A DNA stretch of 52,903 bases, from positions 1-52,903 of IMG/VR virus record IMGVR_UViG_3300044610_000678, one strand, 5' to 3'. A model generated the notes under the pieces. That model did not search any database, was not told the DNA's origin, and saw nothing but the letters and a program-made list of their open reading frames with translations. A program made the position numbers and the translations under genes. How positions within the stretch are numbered: the first letter of the stretch is position 1; each line of letters begins with the position of its first letter. The DNA is from a virus. Shown one piece after another: positions 16,863-25,446 of this stretch.

Positions 16863-18485
16863 TTGGACCGCACAACACTAAGCCTCGACCAAATCAAATC
16901 CCTCCTTCCTGGTCTACCGAACCGGGAAGGCTTTTCGGACCGTCTGTATTTGTGCAAAACCGGGCCACTTACCGGGCAATTTGCACAAGACACGCTCTGG
17001 GAACCGGCCATCGACGAGCAATCGATGACTGTCCGAATGAGGATCAGCACCGCCGAGCTAGATCGTGTCAACCACGTTGTTGACCAAGACGGTATCGAGA
17101 CCGACTTCTACCAAGACAACCCCGTGGTTCTCTTTGGCCACGGAATGGAAGGGATCACCCTACCGGTTGCTGTCTCCGAGGATGCCGACGGAATTCTCAC
17201 CATCACCCGAGAGTCCGATGGCACGTATGCCGTAGCGCATCATCTCTCTCGCAACAAACTCAGCTCCCAGTTCTTTGATCTGGTTGTCCAGAAATTCCTT
17301 CGCTCTTCCTCGATAGGAATCACCCCAACGCGATGCTCCAAGGGATACGACACCCAAGGCCAAGAGATTCTTTTTATCGATCAGGGACAGCTCAACGAGT
17401 GGAGCTACTGCACGATCGGAATCAACCCTGGCGCAAGGATCGTCAAATCCCAAGAGAAACTCAGGGAACATCTTGATTTGCAGTCTGAAGCCGCAAGTCG
17501 CATTCTGCAAGCCGACCGCTTGGATGGCTGCTCGATTCACCCGCTGATTCGAAAGAGTCTGCAAGCGAGTCTTGCCACCAAGGTTTCCTCGCCGGGCATC
17601 GGCCAGAAAGTCCAAACAAATCCTATGCCACTAAAAAGACTCACCACCGAAGAGATTCAGGGATTGAAACTCAAGTCCCTTGCCAAGTGCATGATGGAAC
17701 TCTCGGAATACGACGAACCCACTCAGATTCTGCTCAAGGCAGCCTGGGACTATTACCCCGATGATCCTTCGATGCTTGGAGCCTCAGGCCCAGGTCCTGT
17801 GCCTAATCCGATGATGCAGCCACCAGCCGGTGGAGTTCCCCCGGTACCCGGAGGGTATGGGCCTAGTAGTATGCCGGGGCCTAGTGCAGCGGAGATGCAA
17901 AGCGATGAAGCTGCAATACTCGAAGACGACACGCCCCTTGGGGCCAAGGTGATGCGATCGATCTACGAGAACATCCTCAATCTGATCGAGGTTTCAACCA
18001 AGTCGCTGGCTCCAGTGGAATTCACCGAAGTCAAAGATGCCACCACGGAACTGCTTGACGAACTTCGGGGCATTGCAACGAGCATGGAAGGGCTTTTCTC
18101 CAGGCACTACCCGGACCAGACGGGCTTAGCATCGATCCCCGGCGAACCTACCGAAGATGCCGTCAAGAGTTTCCTTGCATCGAGCACCCGAGGCAAAGAT
18201 CAGCTTCAAGGATTAGCGGCGCGAATCGACATGGTGGCCAAGGGGGTAAGCCGAAGCTCCATGCAGATTAGCAGTCCGCATCTGAGGTTGCTAACCCAAT
18301 CGGTCAGTGACCTACAACGCTTGGGCGCTGCGGCCAAGGCATTTAAGGTTCCTGAGAAAAAGACCGAGCCTGCTGCGATCGATCAGCAGAGAGTTGCCGA
18401 AGAGTTTGCGGCTCTGCAAACCCAGTTTGCATCGCTAGTCGAAGCACTAGGTTCGATTCCGATGCCCATTCAAACACCCCAATGA
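16863..18485 (+). CDS. Prohead protease (HK97 S78-like) fused to scaffold region
   Basis: 540 aa, TTG start with AAGGAG 7 nt upstream (16850-16855). Seen: a protease domain at about 45-200 with VVLFGHGMEG (candidate catalytic His93) and FLRSSSIGITP (candidate Ser149/150), the pattern of the HK97 family serine protease. Next is a Pro/Gly-rich hinge at about 310-345, then a helical, Ala/Glu/Gln-rich C-terminal half typical of an internal scaffold. Family knowledge: it cleaves scaffold and capsid N-termini during head maturation. HK97 protease alone is about 225 residues, so the fusion explains the length. It sits directly before the capsid gene, as expected, with a hairpin RNA between. Confidence 0.8.
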   Translation: MDRTTLSLDQIKSLLPGLPNREGFSDRLYLCKTGPLTGQFAQDTLWEPAIDEQSMTVRMRISTAELDRVNHVVDQDGIETDFYQDNPVVLFGHGMEGITLPVAVSEDADGILTITRESDGTYAVAHHLSRNKLSSQFFDLVVQKFLRSSSIGITPTRCSKGYDTQGQEILFIDQGQLNEWSYCTIGINPGARIVKSQEKLREHLDLQSEAASRILQADRLDGCSIHPLIRKSLQASLATKVSSPGIGQKVQTNPMPLKRLTTEEIQGLKLKSLAKCMMELSEYDEPTQILLKAAWDYYPDDPSMLGASGPGPVPNPMMQPPAGGVPPVPGGYGPSSMPGPSAAEMQSDEAAILEDDTPLGAKVMRSIYENILNLIEVSTKSLAPVEFTEVKDATTELLDELRGIATSMEGLFSRHYPDQTGLASIPGEPTEDAVKSFLASSTRGKDQLQGLAARIDMVAKGVSRSSMQISSPHLRLLTQSVSDLQRLGAAAKAFKVPEKKTEPAAIDQQRVAEEFAALQTQFASLVEALGSIPMPIQTPQ

Positions 18486-18491
18486 CCTTAT

Positions 18492-18578
18492 TCCCCGATG
18501 CGCTGGTACGGGGCCAAGTTCTTGCGTGCCAAAGCAGCGGCCACGGATTGCAGAACTTTCCTTGTAGCGCATCGGGGA
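18492..18578 (+). promoter_or_regulatory. 87-nt structured RNA between scaffold and capsid genes
   Basis: Outer stem: TCCCCGATGCGCT (18492-18504) pairs perfectly with AGCGCATCGGGGA (18566-18578). Inside, AAGTTCTTGC (18516-18525) pairs with GCAGAACTT (18550-18558) with one bulge, and GTGCC (526-530 of the 18 kb block) pairs with GGCCAC (539-544) with a bulged C. TTTT follows the outer stem. It is not a tRNA: no T-loop and a 13-bp closing stem. Likely an attenuator or mRNA-processing/stability element that separates scaffold from capsid expression. Confidence 0.7.
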
Positions 18579-18630
18579 TTTTCCAAAACACTTTGCTTGC
18601 TTGTAGAACAGACACACCGGGAGCACCACG

Positions 18631-19887
18631 ATGAGTACCGCTTTGTTAGAGGGCATGGCCGATCTGAAAAAACGGATGGAAGAGATCGGCAACACGGTCA
18701 AAGGGGGGATCGATGCATTCCGTCTCAACGAAGAGACCAACTCCCTTTCCTACTTCGAATCGGAACTCGAAGAGCCTCAAATGGTTCCCGGTAAACTCAA
18801 GCCCCTTCGCAAAGGGCGGTTCTTCAAGCGACCCAAGAACTACCAGTACGAGTTCAAGTCCTTCTCCGACTTCATGCGGATTGGTTTTAAGGACCCCGTG
18901 CTTTTCAGCGAAAAACATGCCAAGGCCATGAACGTTTGGAAGGCGGCCAATTCGATCAACACCCTCGATAGCGAATCGGCTGGGGCACTGGTCTTACCCG
19001 AGTTTGCACCCGAAATCGCATCGATCCTTTACGACAACGATATCCTTAGCCGAACCAATCAGTTTACCATCAGCGGTAACCGGATGGAGTTCCCTAAGAT
19101 GCAAGAAGCATCGCGGGCCGACGGTGCCCGAACCGGTGGTATCCTGGGCTACTGGATTGAAGAAGGGGATCTGGCAAGTGCGACTCGTCCACAGATCCAA
19201 GGAACCGAACTCAAACTCAAAAAGCTCTGCGTCGTGGTCTATCTGACCCAGGAGCTTATCGACGACAACAGCTACGCTCTGGAGCAATGGGTTCGCCAAG
19301 CCGTCCAGCGAGAATTGACTTTCATGATTGGCGATTCGATCTTCAATGGTGCCGGGGGTGGCAGGCCACTTGGAATCTTCAACTCGCCAGTAACCGTTCA
19401 GGTCGCCGCCGAAGCAGGACAAGCCGCTGGAACCATCATTGCGCAGAACATTTTGAAAATGTATGCCCGTCGTCGATACGGCCAACCGGTCAACTCCTAC
19501 GCCTGGTTCATCAATCAAGACTGCGAGCCGCAGCTCAATACGATGACCCTCGGTAGCGGTGGTCAAAACGGCGTGGTCTATCTTCCTCCAGGTGGTCTGA
19601 GTGTAACCCCGTATGCGACCCTCATGGGCCTTCCGGTGATTCCCACCGAGTTCAATTCCGTACTAGGAGCCGTTGGAGATATCTGCCTTGGGAACCTTGG
19701 CAATTACCTAACGATCAACAAAGGTGGCGTTCAGGAACTGGCTTCTCAGCATGTGGAGTTTCTTCGCGAACAGGTGGCCATCAAGTTTACCTTTCGGGTC
19801 GATGGCAGGCCCTTGTACGACCGCCCAACGGTGCCCAAGAACAGCACCAATGCGCAGTCGGACTTCATGGTTCTTGCGGCACGCTAG
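18631..19887 (+). CDS. HK97-type major capsid protein
   Basis: 418 aa, ATG with GGGAG 9 nt upstream. Seen: an N-terminal helical region (about 1-95) like the scaffold (delta) segment removed in maturation. The HK97 fold follows from about 110: SAGALVLPEFAPEIASILYDNDILSR is split here as 'GALVLPEFAPEI' and 'YDNDILSR', then WIEEGDLA, ELKLKKLCVVVYLTQELIDD, GDSIFNGAGGGRPLGIF (E-loop/P-domain region) and LMGLPVIPTEF. Family knowledge: it forms the icosahedral shell. The cleavage site probably lies near residues 95-110, where SINTLDSESAG begins the mature-type sequence. Its neighbours, the protease before and small head genes after, agree. Confidence 0.9.
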   Translation: MSTALLEGMADLKKRMEEIGNTVKGGIDAFRLNEETNSLSYFESELEEPQMVPGKLKPLRKGRFFKRPKNYQYEFKSFSDFMRIGFKDPVLFSEKHAKAMNVWKAANSINTLDSESAGALVLPEFAPEIASILYDNDILSRTNQFTISGNRMEFPKMQEASRADGARTGGILGYWIEEGDLASATRPQIQGTELKLKKLCVVVYLTQELIDDNSYALEQWVRQAVQRELTFMIGDSIFNGAGGGRPLGIFNSPVTVQVAAEAGQAAGTIIAQNILKMYARRRYGQPVNSYAWFINQDCEPQLNTMTLGSGGQNGVVYLPPGGLSVTPYATLMGLPVIPTEFNSVLGAVGDICLGNLGNYLTINKGGVQELASQHVEFLREQVAIKFTFRVDGRPLYDRPTVPKNSTNAQSDFMVLAAR

Positions 19888-19928
19888 TCAATCACTCTTT
19901 GGATCTCATGCAGTAGAGAGAATCAGCA

Positions 19929-20474
19929 ATGGCACTTTTTTCACAGTTTCCTTTTGGTGGGGCGGCAAGCGTTGCTCTTGCGCCTGTAGATCTTGCCGCC
20001 GCCGCACAATCGAGCCTCTGGGCCAGCGTTCGGGATATCAACGACTTCCTTTGGCTCTATTGGTACTTCGGTGCCGGAGCGGCTGCCGAGCACGCCACCG
20101 TCACGTTGCAGCAAGCAAAGACAGCTTCCGGTGGTAGCGCCAAGGCATTGAGCGTCCGCGAAGTATGGTTCAAACGCGGTAATGCAGCATTCACCGCAGC
20201 CAACGCATCGACGACCGATCTATGGTCGAAGTCAGCACTTGCCAATAGGGAAGCACCTATTGCAAGCTACGCAACGGCCACCGATCGAGTCTCGGCAGCG
20301 AATCACTTCGTGGCCGCCCTACGGATCTCAAAGACCGACTTAGATGGAACAAACGGATTTAGCTACGTCGGGGCCTCATGCAATGACGTTGGATCAACCC
20401 CCCAACTTAGCTTTGCCCTTTGGATCCCCGAAGGTCTTGCCTACCTCAATAGTCCGATCAGTCTTTTGTCGTAA
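19929..20474 (+). CDS. Small Ala-rich head protein, possible decoration protein
   Basis: 181 aa, ATG preceded by GAGAGAA. No recognised family. Rich in Ala/Ser with beta-strand patterns and no membrane segment. It follows the capsid gene by 41 bp, the place of decoration or head-stabilising proteins in many phages, which is the sole reason for the suggestion. Confidence 0.6.
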   Translation: MALFSQFPFGGAASVALAPVDLAAAAQSSLWASVRDINDFLWLYWYFGAGAAAEHATVTLQQAKTASGGSAKALSVREVWFKRGNAAFTAANASTTDLWSKSALANREAPIASYATATDRVSAANHFVAALRISKTDLDGTNGFSYVGASCNDVGSTPQLSFALWIPEGLAYLNSPISLLS

Positions 20475-20521
20475 TCGCATTAGGGCTGGGCAGACCCAAC
20501 GGAGTTTACAAGGAGTGGAAG

Positions 20522-21238
20522 ATGGAAGAGCTCGTGTATGTGATTGCAGGAAGTCAGCATGTAGAACCCCTCAAGGGGAAGTACCGATTGGATTTCCTGC
20601 TCGACCGCTGTACCAAAATCGCTGCCCAGTGCTCCGCTTACGAGAATCCCTTCGGTGTTGTGGCAGTGTTCCTAGGTCGCTACGGCAATGGAATTTTGAC
20701 GTACTCCGAAGAATCCATCGAGATGTTTGTTCGGCTTAGCGCCGAGGAGCTTTTAAGCCAAGCATACTGTGAGTATGTCGGTGAAGTCGAACAAGCCATC
20801 AGCCGATACCAGGCCGAGAAAACGCAGCGAAGACTATCTGTAATTCCTTCGTCACAAGATGCGGAACCTCTAGGGCCTCAAGCACAAGCACAAGCACAAC
20901 CTTTAGCTCCAGCTCCAACTCAGGCAGTAGCGGCGGTGCCAACGTCATCAGCAAATAGCACTGAGGACCTGCCCGACCCAGATCCCCTCAGTTCGGTTGC
21001 CACTGCATCGCTGGCGGTCTCCTCGGCACTTCGCAAATCGTTGATTGCCGCTGGACTCTCAAGCGCCAAAGAAGTGCTCGATTTCCACATCGCCAAGGGA
21101 CTCGCATCGCTCGATGGAATTGGAACCACAAGCGAGCAGTACATCCTCGATGCTATCGCGAGTCTGACGGATCAGCAGGCAAGCAACCCTACACCCTTGG
21201 TCTCAGGCGATTTAGGTCAAGCGACTCAAGAGGTCTAA
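20522..21238 (+). CDS. Head-region protein with C-terminal helix-hairpin-helix
   Basis: 238 aa, ATG with AAGGAG upstream. Seen: an N-terminal alpha/beta part (about 1-110), then a low-complexity linker QAQAQAQPLAPAPTQA (about 120-135). After that comes a helix-hairpin-helix-like unit at about 165-215 (LIAAGLSSAKEVLDF, then LASLDGIGTTSEQYILDAI), the type used for sequence-independent DNA contact. Neighbours are capsid genes and the head-tail connector, so a DNA-contacting minor head protein is plausible. The family is not identified. Confidence 0.6.
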   Translation: MEELVYVIAGSQHVEPLKGKYRLDFLLDRCTKIAAQCSAYENPFGVVAVFLGRYGNGILTYSEESIEMFVRLSAEELLSQAYCEYVGEVEQAISRYQAEKTQRRLSVIPSSQDAEPLGPQAQAQAQPLAPAPTQAVAAVPTSSANSTEDLPDPDPLSSVATASLAVSSALRKSLIAAGLSSAKEVLDFHIAKGLASLDGIGTTSEQYILDAIASLTDQQASNPTPLVSGDLGQATQEV

Positions 21239-21239
21239 G

Positions 21240-22067
21240 ATGGCGGCTGTACGACTGGATCGCTTCAGGCTCATTTCAGGCCTGAGCGAATCGCAGCTAC
21301 CTTCGGATTTAGCCTTGCTTGCCCTTCGCAGCGCAAGTGTTCTTGCCAATCGGTTTTGCGGTCGACACTTTGGAGATGTCGTCGAATCGATCAGCGCCTC
21401 TGGGAGCAATGCTACGATCTTAATTCCGGGCCACGGATTTGATCCTTCGGGAACCATGTTGCTCTTAGGGACACAGAACCCAGGACTTACTGGAGAGGTT
21501 GCCTATCAGGTGGTCGATGAGAGCACGCTCAGTGTTGCAGGGGTCACGACCACTCAGCCAATCACCAAAGGATTCGCAGCCAAGAGAATTGTCTCAAAGT
21601 CACGGGTGATGGATATGATCGCCACAATTGCCCCAAGCCCAGTTGCGATGGTCAAAGAGGTGCGCATGCGAAGCGTGGGCCAAGACGATGGGCCATTCCC
21701 TTCAAGCTCTGCGCTGGTGAGTTCCGAATGGTTTTGTGACACACGCGAGCCTAGTCTTTCGGGAGAGCTCGAGGTGTACCGCAACGTCTTGGTTCGCAAA
21801 CGTGTGCCAGGCATGATTCAGCCCGTGGTTCAAAGGTCTCTAAAAGAAATCGAAGTGACCTACTACGCCGGGTTCATCCGAGGCATCCCGGAGGATCTGC
21901 AGACGGCGATTTGCTCGATTGCCAAAGAATTGGCAACCGACTCCTCGGGCCACTTCGCACAGGAATCCTACGAGGACTACAGTTACCAGCGGATGGATCC
22001 GGAACTACTTCGCAGACTTCCTGCTTCCGCCCTAAGTACGTTGGCAAGGTACCAAGTTCCCTACTAG
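21240..22067 (+). CDS. Head-tail connector/adaptor protein (putative)
   Basis: 275 aa. The ATG follows the previous stop by 1 nt. The ends (about 1-45, and 195-275 with LKEIEVTYYAGF, DLQTAICSIAKELATD) resemble helical connector proteins of the gp6/gp15 type. The middle carries an inserted beta domain with ATILIPGHGFDPSG and YQVVDESTLSV, a motif pair also found in the tail protein 40117-43695 (GHGLVSG and VSVIDANTFELV). Position after the capsid genes supports adaptor function; no direct catalytic or binding residues are seen. Confidence 0.6.
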   Translation: MAAVRLDRFRLISGLSESQLPSDLALLALRSASVLANRFCGRHFGDVVESISASGSNATILIPGHGFDPSGTMLLLGTQNPGLTGEVAYQVVDESTLSVAGVTTTQPITKGFAAKRIVSKSRVMDMIATIAPSPVAMVKEVRMRSVGQDDGPFPSSSALVSSEWFCDTREPSLSGELEVYRNVLVRKRVPGMIQPVVQRSLKEIEVTYYAGFIRGIPEDLQTAICSIAKELATDSSGHFAQESYEDYSYQRMDPELLRRLPASALSTLARYQVPY

Positions 22068-22106
22068 GTCCAACTTCATCGGGGATCCTAAAGAGCAAGT
22101 ATAGGT

Positions 22107-22484
22107 GTGGGTGGGCAAGTGATTGGTCGCATATTTTTGCTTGGTCGTCCCAAGATCCTCCCAGGCAAGATCCAGGCGGTGATCTACCGAACGAGCATCG
22201 AGGGGGGCATTACGGCTACCTCCGTGATTCCTGCGATCGGCTACAAGGGCCAAAGCGCTGGCGAATCCCCCAGTGAGTTTGGGCCAAGGCGAGTCGAAAG
22301 ATCGCAAGTATCACTCTATGCGGCTTACCTAGGCAGTTGGCAAGTCTGCGAAAACGATGTCCTTTGCATTTCTGGGGAGGGAATCACGGGGAGTCTTTGG
22401 GTTCGAATCGAGTCGTTCGATACCAAGCTCATGGGTACACGCTTTGAGTGCCAATGTGTCCCCATACTTCCGTTATCACCATGA
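22107..22484 (+). CDS. Putative head-closure/neck protein, 125 aa
   Basis: Small protein of beta-strand character with a GTG start at 22107 (a second GTG at 22119 is possible). No clear family. Its place between connector and tail-completion genes, and its size, fit a head-closure (stopper) protein. Its stop overlaps the next start as ATGA. Confidence 0.5.
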   Translation: MGGQVIGRIFLLGRPKILPGKIQAVIYRTSIEGGITATSVIPAIGYKGQSAGESPSEFGPRRVERSQVSLYAAYLGSWQVCENDVLCISGEGITGSLWVRIESFDTKLMGTRFECQCVPILPLSP

Positions 22485-22954
22485 GTATCTCGGCAAGTGA
22501 GTTTGCAAAAAGACTCAGGCAGTTATCTCAATTGCCACTTGTGCAAGGTGAGCAAGCGTTGCTTGAGACATCTCAGGAAGTCTCAAAGATTATCGCTGGC
22601 AACTTCGCTCGAAAGGAAGACTCCCAGGGTAGGCCTTGGCCGAAGCACTCGGCCCTTACTATCCAGCTACATGGAGTTCATGAGCTACTTGTTTTAAGTG
22701 GCAGGCTTCGTCGGGCAGCAAGTGGTGGGGCAGGTTCCCTGCGACGACTTGTTAGGTCCAGTGGGAAAGGAATCCTGCAGCTTGGAATCTCCAAAAGCTC
22801 TGTCCCCTATTTCGCCGCGCATCAGTACGGACAAGGGCGCATTCCTCGGCGGGAGTTTTTCTACTTGCCCAAGAGACAAAGGACTGTGGTAGTTGAGACA
22901 CTCAGGCAACGAATCAAACATCAAGCCCGAAAGAAACTCCAATGGCGATCCTAA
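22481..22954 (+). CDS. Phage virion morphogenesis / tail-completion protein
   Basis: 157 aa from the ATG at 22481, coupled to the preceding gene by an ATGA overlap. Seen: an N-terminal helix (EFAKRLRQLSQLP), then NFARKEDSQGRPWPKHS and LLVLSGRLRRA, followed by YFAAHQYGQGRIPRREFFYLP. This is the layout of gpG/gpS-like virion morphogenesis proteins (Mu, P2), which help join tails to heads. The C-terminus overlaps the next gene by 13 bp. Confidence 0.75.
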   Translation: MSISASEFAKRLRQLSQLPLVQGEQALLETSQEVSKIIAGNFARKEDSQGRPWPKHSALTIQLHGVHELLVLSGRLRRAASGGAGSLRRLVRSSGKGILQLGISKSSVPYFAAHQYGQGRIPRREFFYLPKRQRTVVVETLRQRIKHQARKKLQWRS

Positions 22955-23670
22955 CCTTCAGCGACAATCGCAACGGCACCGGGGGTGTTTTCCAAATCAC
23001 CGGATCCGCAGGAAGCAGCAACACCCTTTGGGTATCTCAGTTCCACGGGAGCAACAGTTCAAGGATCTTTACAGCAGCAGGCAACGGCCTCTCGGATGGC
23101 TCGCTAAACTGGTCTGCAAGTGTGGGGTGTTACATCGCCCACGTGGCAAGTCTCTTAGGCAATCAGCTAAGCCTAAGTGCCCCGATTTGTTTTCGCGTTA
23201 CCAATGGTTCGCTTTCTCTCTACGAGCAGGTTCTCCTGGCCGTACGAGAGCATATCCTCTCGCTTGCCTTACCGCTGGTTGCAAGCGATCCTGCAAAGCA
23301 TGTGATTTGCAAGATGGGAACCAAGCTTCAAGAACTTCTGCGACAGTCTAGCGACTGCGTCTATTACATCCCCACCGCAGAATCCTTCTCTGGGGCAGAC
23401 AATGCGTATGTGACGGTCGCCTTACCGGTGAACGTCATCTTTTACACTCGCACAGGAAGCTCCGTGCGAGAAGGGCTCACCGAATTGCTCATCGCCCGAG
23501 AAGACGCCAATTTAAGTTTTGCAGCAAGTCCGCTGGCAGATCTTCCGCAAATCCATAGCGTCGAGTGCAAACCCGGTGTGGTGACCGACCCGGGGCAATG
23601 GGCTCTGGGATATGACGTATCGGTCTTGCAGTTTATCGCTTACTCCGAGCAGATCGACGGAATTCTGTAA
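22942..23670 (+). CDS. Putative tail terminator/neck protein, 242 aa
   Basis: ATG at 22942 inside the end of the previous gene. The N-terminal 85 residues are a beta-rich Gly/Ser segment (NRNGTGGVFQITGSAGSSN). The remainder (about 90-242) resembles short alpha/beta tail-terminator proteins: a helix LYEQVLLAVREHIL near the start and strands with SVECKPGV near the end. The family is not certain. It is followed by an intrinsic terminator, so it ends the head/neck transcription block. Confidence 0.5.
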   Translation: MAILTFSDNRNGTGGVFQITGSAGSSNTLWVSQFHGSNSSRIFTAAGNGLSDGSLNWSASVGCYIAHVASLLGNQLSLSAPICFRVTNGSLSLYEQVLLAVREHILSLALPLVASDPAKHVICKMGTKLQELLRQSSDCVYYIPTAESFSGADNAYVTVALPVNVIFYTRTGSSVREGLTELLIAREDANLSFAASPLADLPQIHSVECKPGVVTDPGQWALGYDVSVLQFIAYSEQIDGIL

Positions 23671-23709
23671 GTAGGTTGAGTAGGGGAGGGGGAACCGCAG
23701 CGTTTGAAG

Positions 23710-23740
23710 CCTGCGAGAGCACTCTGCAGGATTCTTTTTT
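23710..23740 (+). terminator. Rho-independent terminator after neck genes
   Basis: CCTGC (23710-23714) and AGAG pair with CTCT and GCAGG (23726-23730), with one bulged G and a 2-nt loop, followed by ATTCTTTTTT. It separates the head/neck block from the tail tube gene. Confidence 0.75.
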
Positions 23741-23769
23741 GAAATCTCAACGGCTCCAGGAGAAAGAGC

Positions 23770-24699
23770 ATGCCTGCAAACAACTGCACAGCCAACGTTA
23801 GCCGAAGACATAGGTTTGCGTTCTCAAGCAGTGGGGCAACGGTTCTTTCAAACCGAATCGCACCGCTTGGCTTCTCGATGAAGTCCCTTACCAGTTATGC
23901 CAAAGACGAGGGAATGAACTCGGGTCCATGGGTTCGAAACGAAGGATTCGTGATCGATAAAACCGCTGTGGCTGGAAGTGTTTCTTGGAACGTTCGGCCT
24001 GCAGAGATGCGATGGGCACTCCCTTTGATCCTCGGAGGAGCATTCACCGCAGATACGATCAAAGCTCAGCCCCAATGTCCATTCTTCAGGATCGGCCATC
24101 TCGATGAAGTTGTAAGCAGGCTCTACACCTACATCGATTGCTCGGTTGGAAAGGCGACTTTTTCGTCGAACGATGCCGCCGGTGGGATGCTCCAAGTGGC
24201 ATTGGATATCGAGGCCTGCCAATCAACCCAAGGCCTTGCAAGCACATGGCCTGCAGGCCTTACCCTTTCTTCCCAACAACCTCTCGTCCACTCGACTTCA
24301 ACACTTACGCTCAACGGTATTGCTCGCCGCATGAAGGACGTCCAGGTTGTTATCGACAACCAGCTTATCACCGACGGATACTTCAACAGTCGCTATCGAG
24401 GCGACAACCCCTCGGACGGTCAATTGATCCAACTGATTCACACCAGTCCTTTTGATGATGCGGATGATCTTGCTTTGACGAATCTCACCGGTTCGGTCTC
24501 CGCGACGCTTGTCTACACCGCTGGAACAACCAGCCTCACGTTTCAGTTTCCAGCCTTGCGATACATCGCCCCAGAACCTGAAATCTCAGGCAGAGGATCC
24601 AGAGTAACCAACCAGTACACATGGGAGGCAGCATTGGCCACTGGGGCCGACCCTTCGACCGATTCCCCACTGACAATCACCCTCGATGATGTGATTTAG
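23770..24699 (+). CDS. Tail tube-like protein
   Basis: 309 aa, ATG with AGGAG 8 nt upstream. Predominantly beta: LTLNGIARRMKDVQVVIDNQL and DGYFNSRYRGD in the middle, LTNLTGSVSATLVY near the end. This is the repeating strand style of phage tail tube proteins, and the gene precedes the chaperone and tape-measure genes as tail tube genes do. The assignment rests on gene order plus strand pattern. Many copies would form the non-contractile tube; no sheath gene is visible. Confidence 0.65.
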   Translation: MPANNCTANVSRRHRFAFSSSGATVLSNRIAPLGFSMKSLTSYAKDEGMNSGPWVRNEGFVIDKTAVAGSVSWNVRPAEMRWALPLILGGAFTADTIKAQPQCPFFRIGHLDEVVSRLYTYIDCSVGKATFSSNDAAGGMLQVALDIEACQSTQGLASTWPAGLTLSSQQPLVHSTSTLTLNGIARRMKDVQVVIDNQLITDGYFNSRYRGDNPSDGQLIQLIHTSPFDDADDLALTNLTGSVSATLVYTAGTTSLTFQFPALRYIAPEPEISGRGSRVTNQYTWEAALATGADPSTDSPLTITLDDVI

Positions 24700-24702
24700 A
24701 GC

Positions 24703-24918
24703 ATGAAAAAATCGATTTGCTTCCAAGGCCAAGAACGAACTACAGAGCAACTCAAACAGGCTCTTGAGCTTGCTGGGGGAATACTTCAATCCCTGGGTGA
24801 TGGAAAAACAGAGTTTACTATCGAGTACTCCAAAGCCGACGGAGCATCGATCCTTACGCTTCAAACACTCCCTCGCGATTCGGCCAAAAAGCCCAAACCA
24901 GCAACTAGCCAAAGTTAG
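24703..24918 (+). CDS. Small hypothetical tail-region protein, 71 aa
   Basis: Starts 3 bp after the tail tube stop. Contains ERTTEQLKQALELAGGILQSLGDGK, split here as a helix ERTTEQLKQALELAGG and a turn, and a Lys-rich end. No recognised family. Probably co-translated with its neighbours. Confidence 0.55.
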   Translation: MKKSICFQGQERTTEQLKQALELAGGILQSLGDGKTEFTIEYSKADGASILTLQTLPRDSAKKPKPATSQS

Positions 24919-24954
24919 ATTGCCGCAGCCAAACCCATCAAAGATTACCCAACC

Positions 24955-25446
24955 ATGACCAAGACTCCATCAAGTACAAACTCCCAAGACCAGCTACTGG
25001 ACTATTTTCCAGAAGAAGACGGGTACACCCTTGCGGCCTACATCGCAGAGGCTCCCAGGCTGCACAACGCGGTAAGGTTTCGTTTCCGACCCGTGGATCT
25101 GATCGAACGATCGATACTGCTTGCCTTCAAGGATCGCAACTACGAGAAAGCCATCACCGAGAAGTTCTGCGAGCTTCTTTCGCAAAGGATCACGGAATGG
25201 TCGCTGACAGAACGTACCGGGGAAACGTCTTTGCCGATGGCAGTGACTGCCGCGAAGATCCGGCGGCTAAGGCCAACACTCTGGACACGGCTAGTGAACA
25301 TAGTCATCTGGGGGGTCGATGGTGGGGACGCAGATCCAGGGCTCTCGATCGACAAGCTCTCCGATCGGCTTGATGCCGATATGGAAGCGCTCCTTGCAAA
25401 TCGTCCCGTGATCGACCAGCAAATTGAGGACCTAAGAAAAAACTAG
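24955..25446 (+). CDS. Tail assembly chaperone, short (G-type) product
   Basis: 163 aa ending LRKN at TAG 25444-25446. It lies directly before the tape-measure gene, as in lambda (gpG) and most siphoviruses. The body is helical and acidic at the start (LDYFPEEDGYTLAAYIAEAP). Family knowledge: it coats the tape measure during tail assembly and is absent from the virion. The last sense codons form a -1 slippery heptamer, so a fraction of ribosomes should continue into the longer product described separately. Confidence 0.75.
   Translation: MTKTPSSTNSQDQLLDYFPEEDGYTLAAYIAEAPRLHNAVRFRFRPVDLIERSILLAFKDRNYEKAITEKFCELLSQRITEWSLTERTGETSLPMAVTAAKIRRLRPTLWTRLVNIVIWGVDGGDADPGLSIDKLSDRLDADMEALLANRPVIDQQIEDLRKN

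Noticed and set aside
18492-18578. tRNA-like cloverleaf
   Set aside because: No T-loop, no 7-bp acceptor stem and no anticodon arm; the closing stem is 13 bp.
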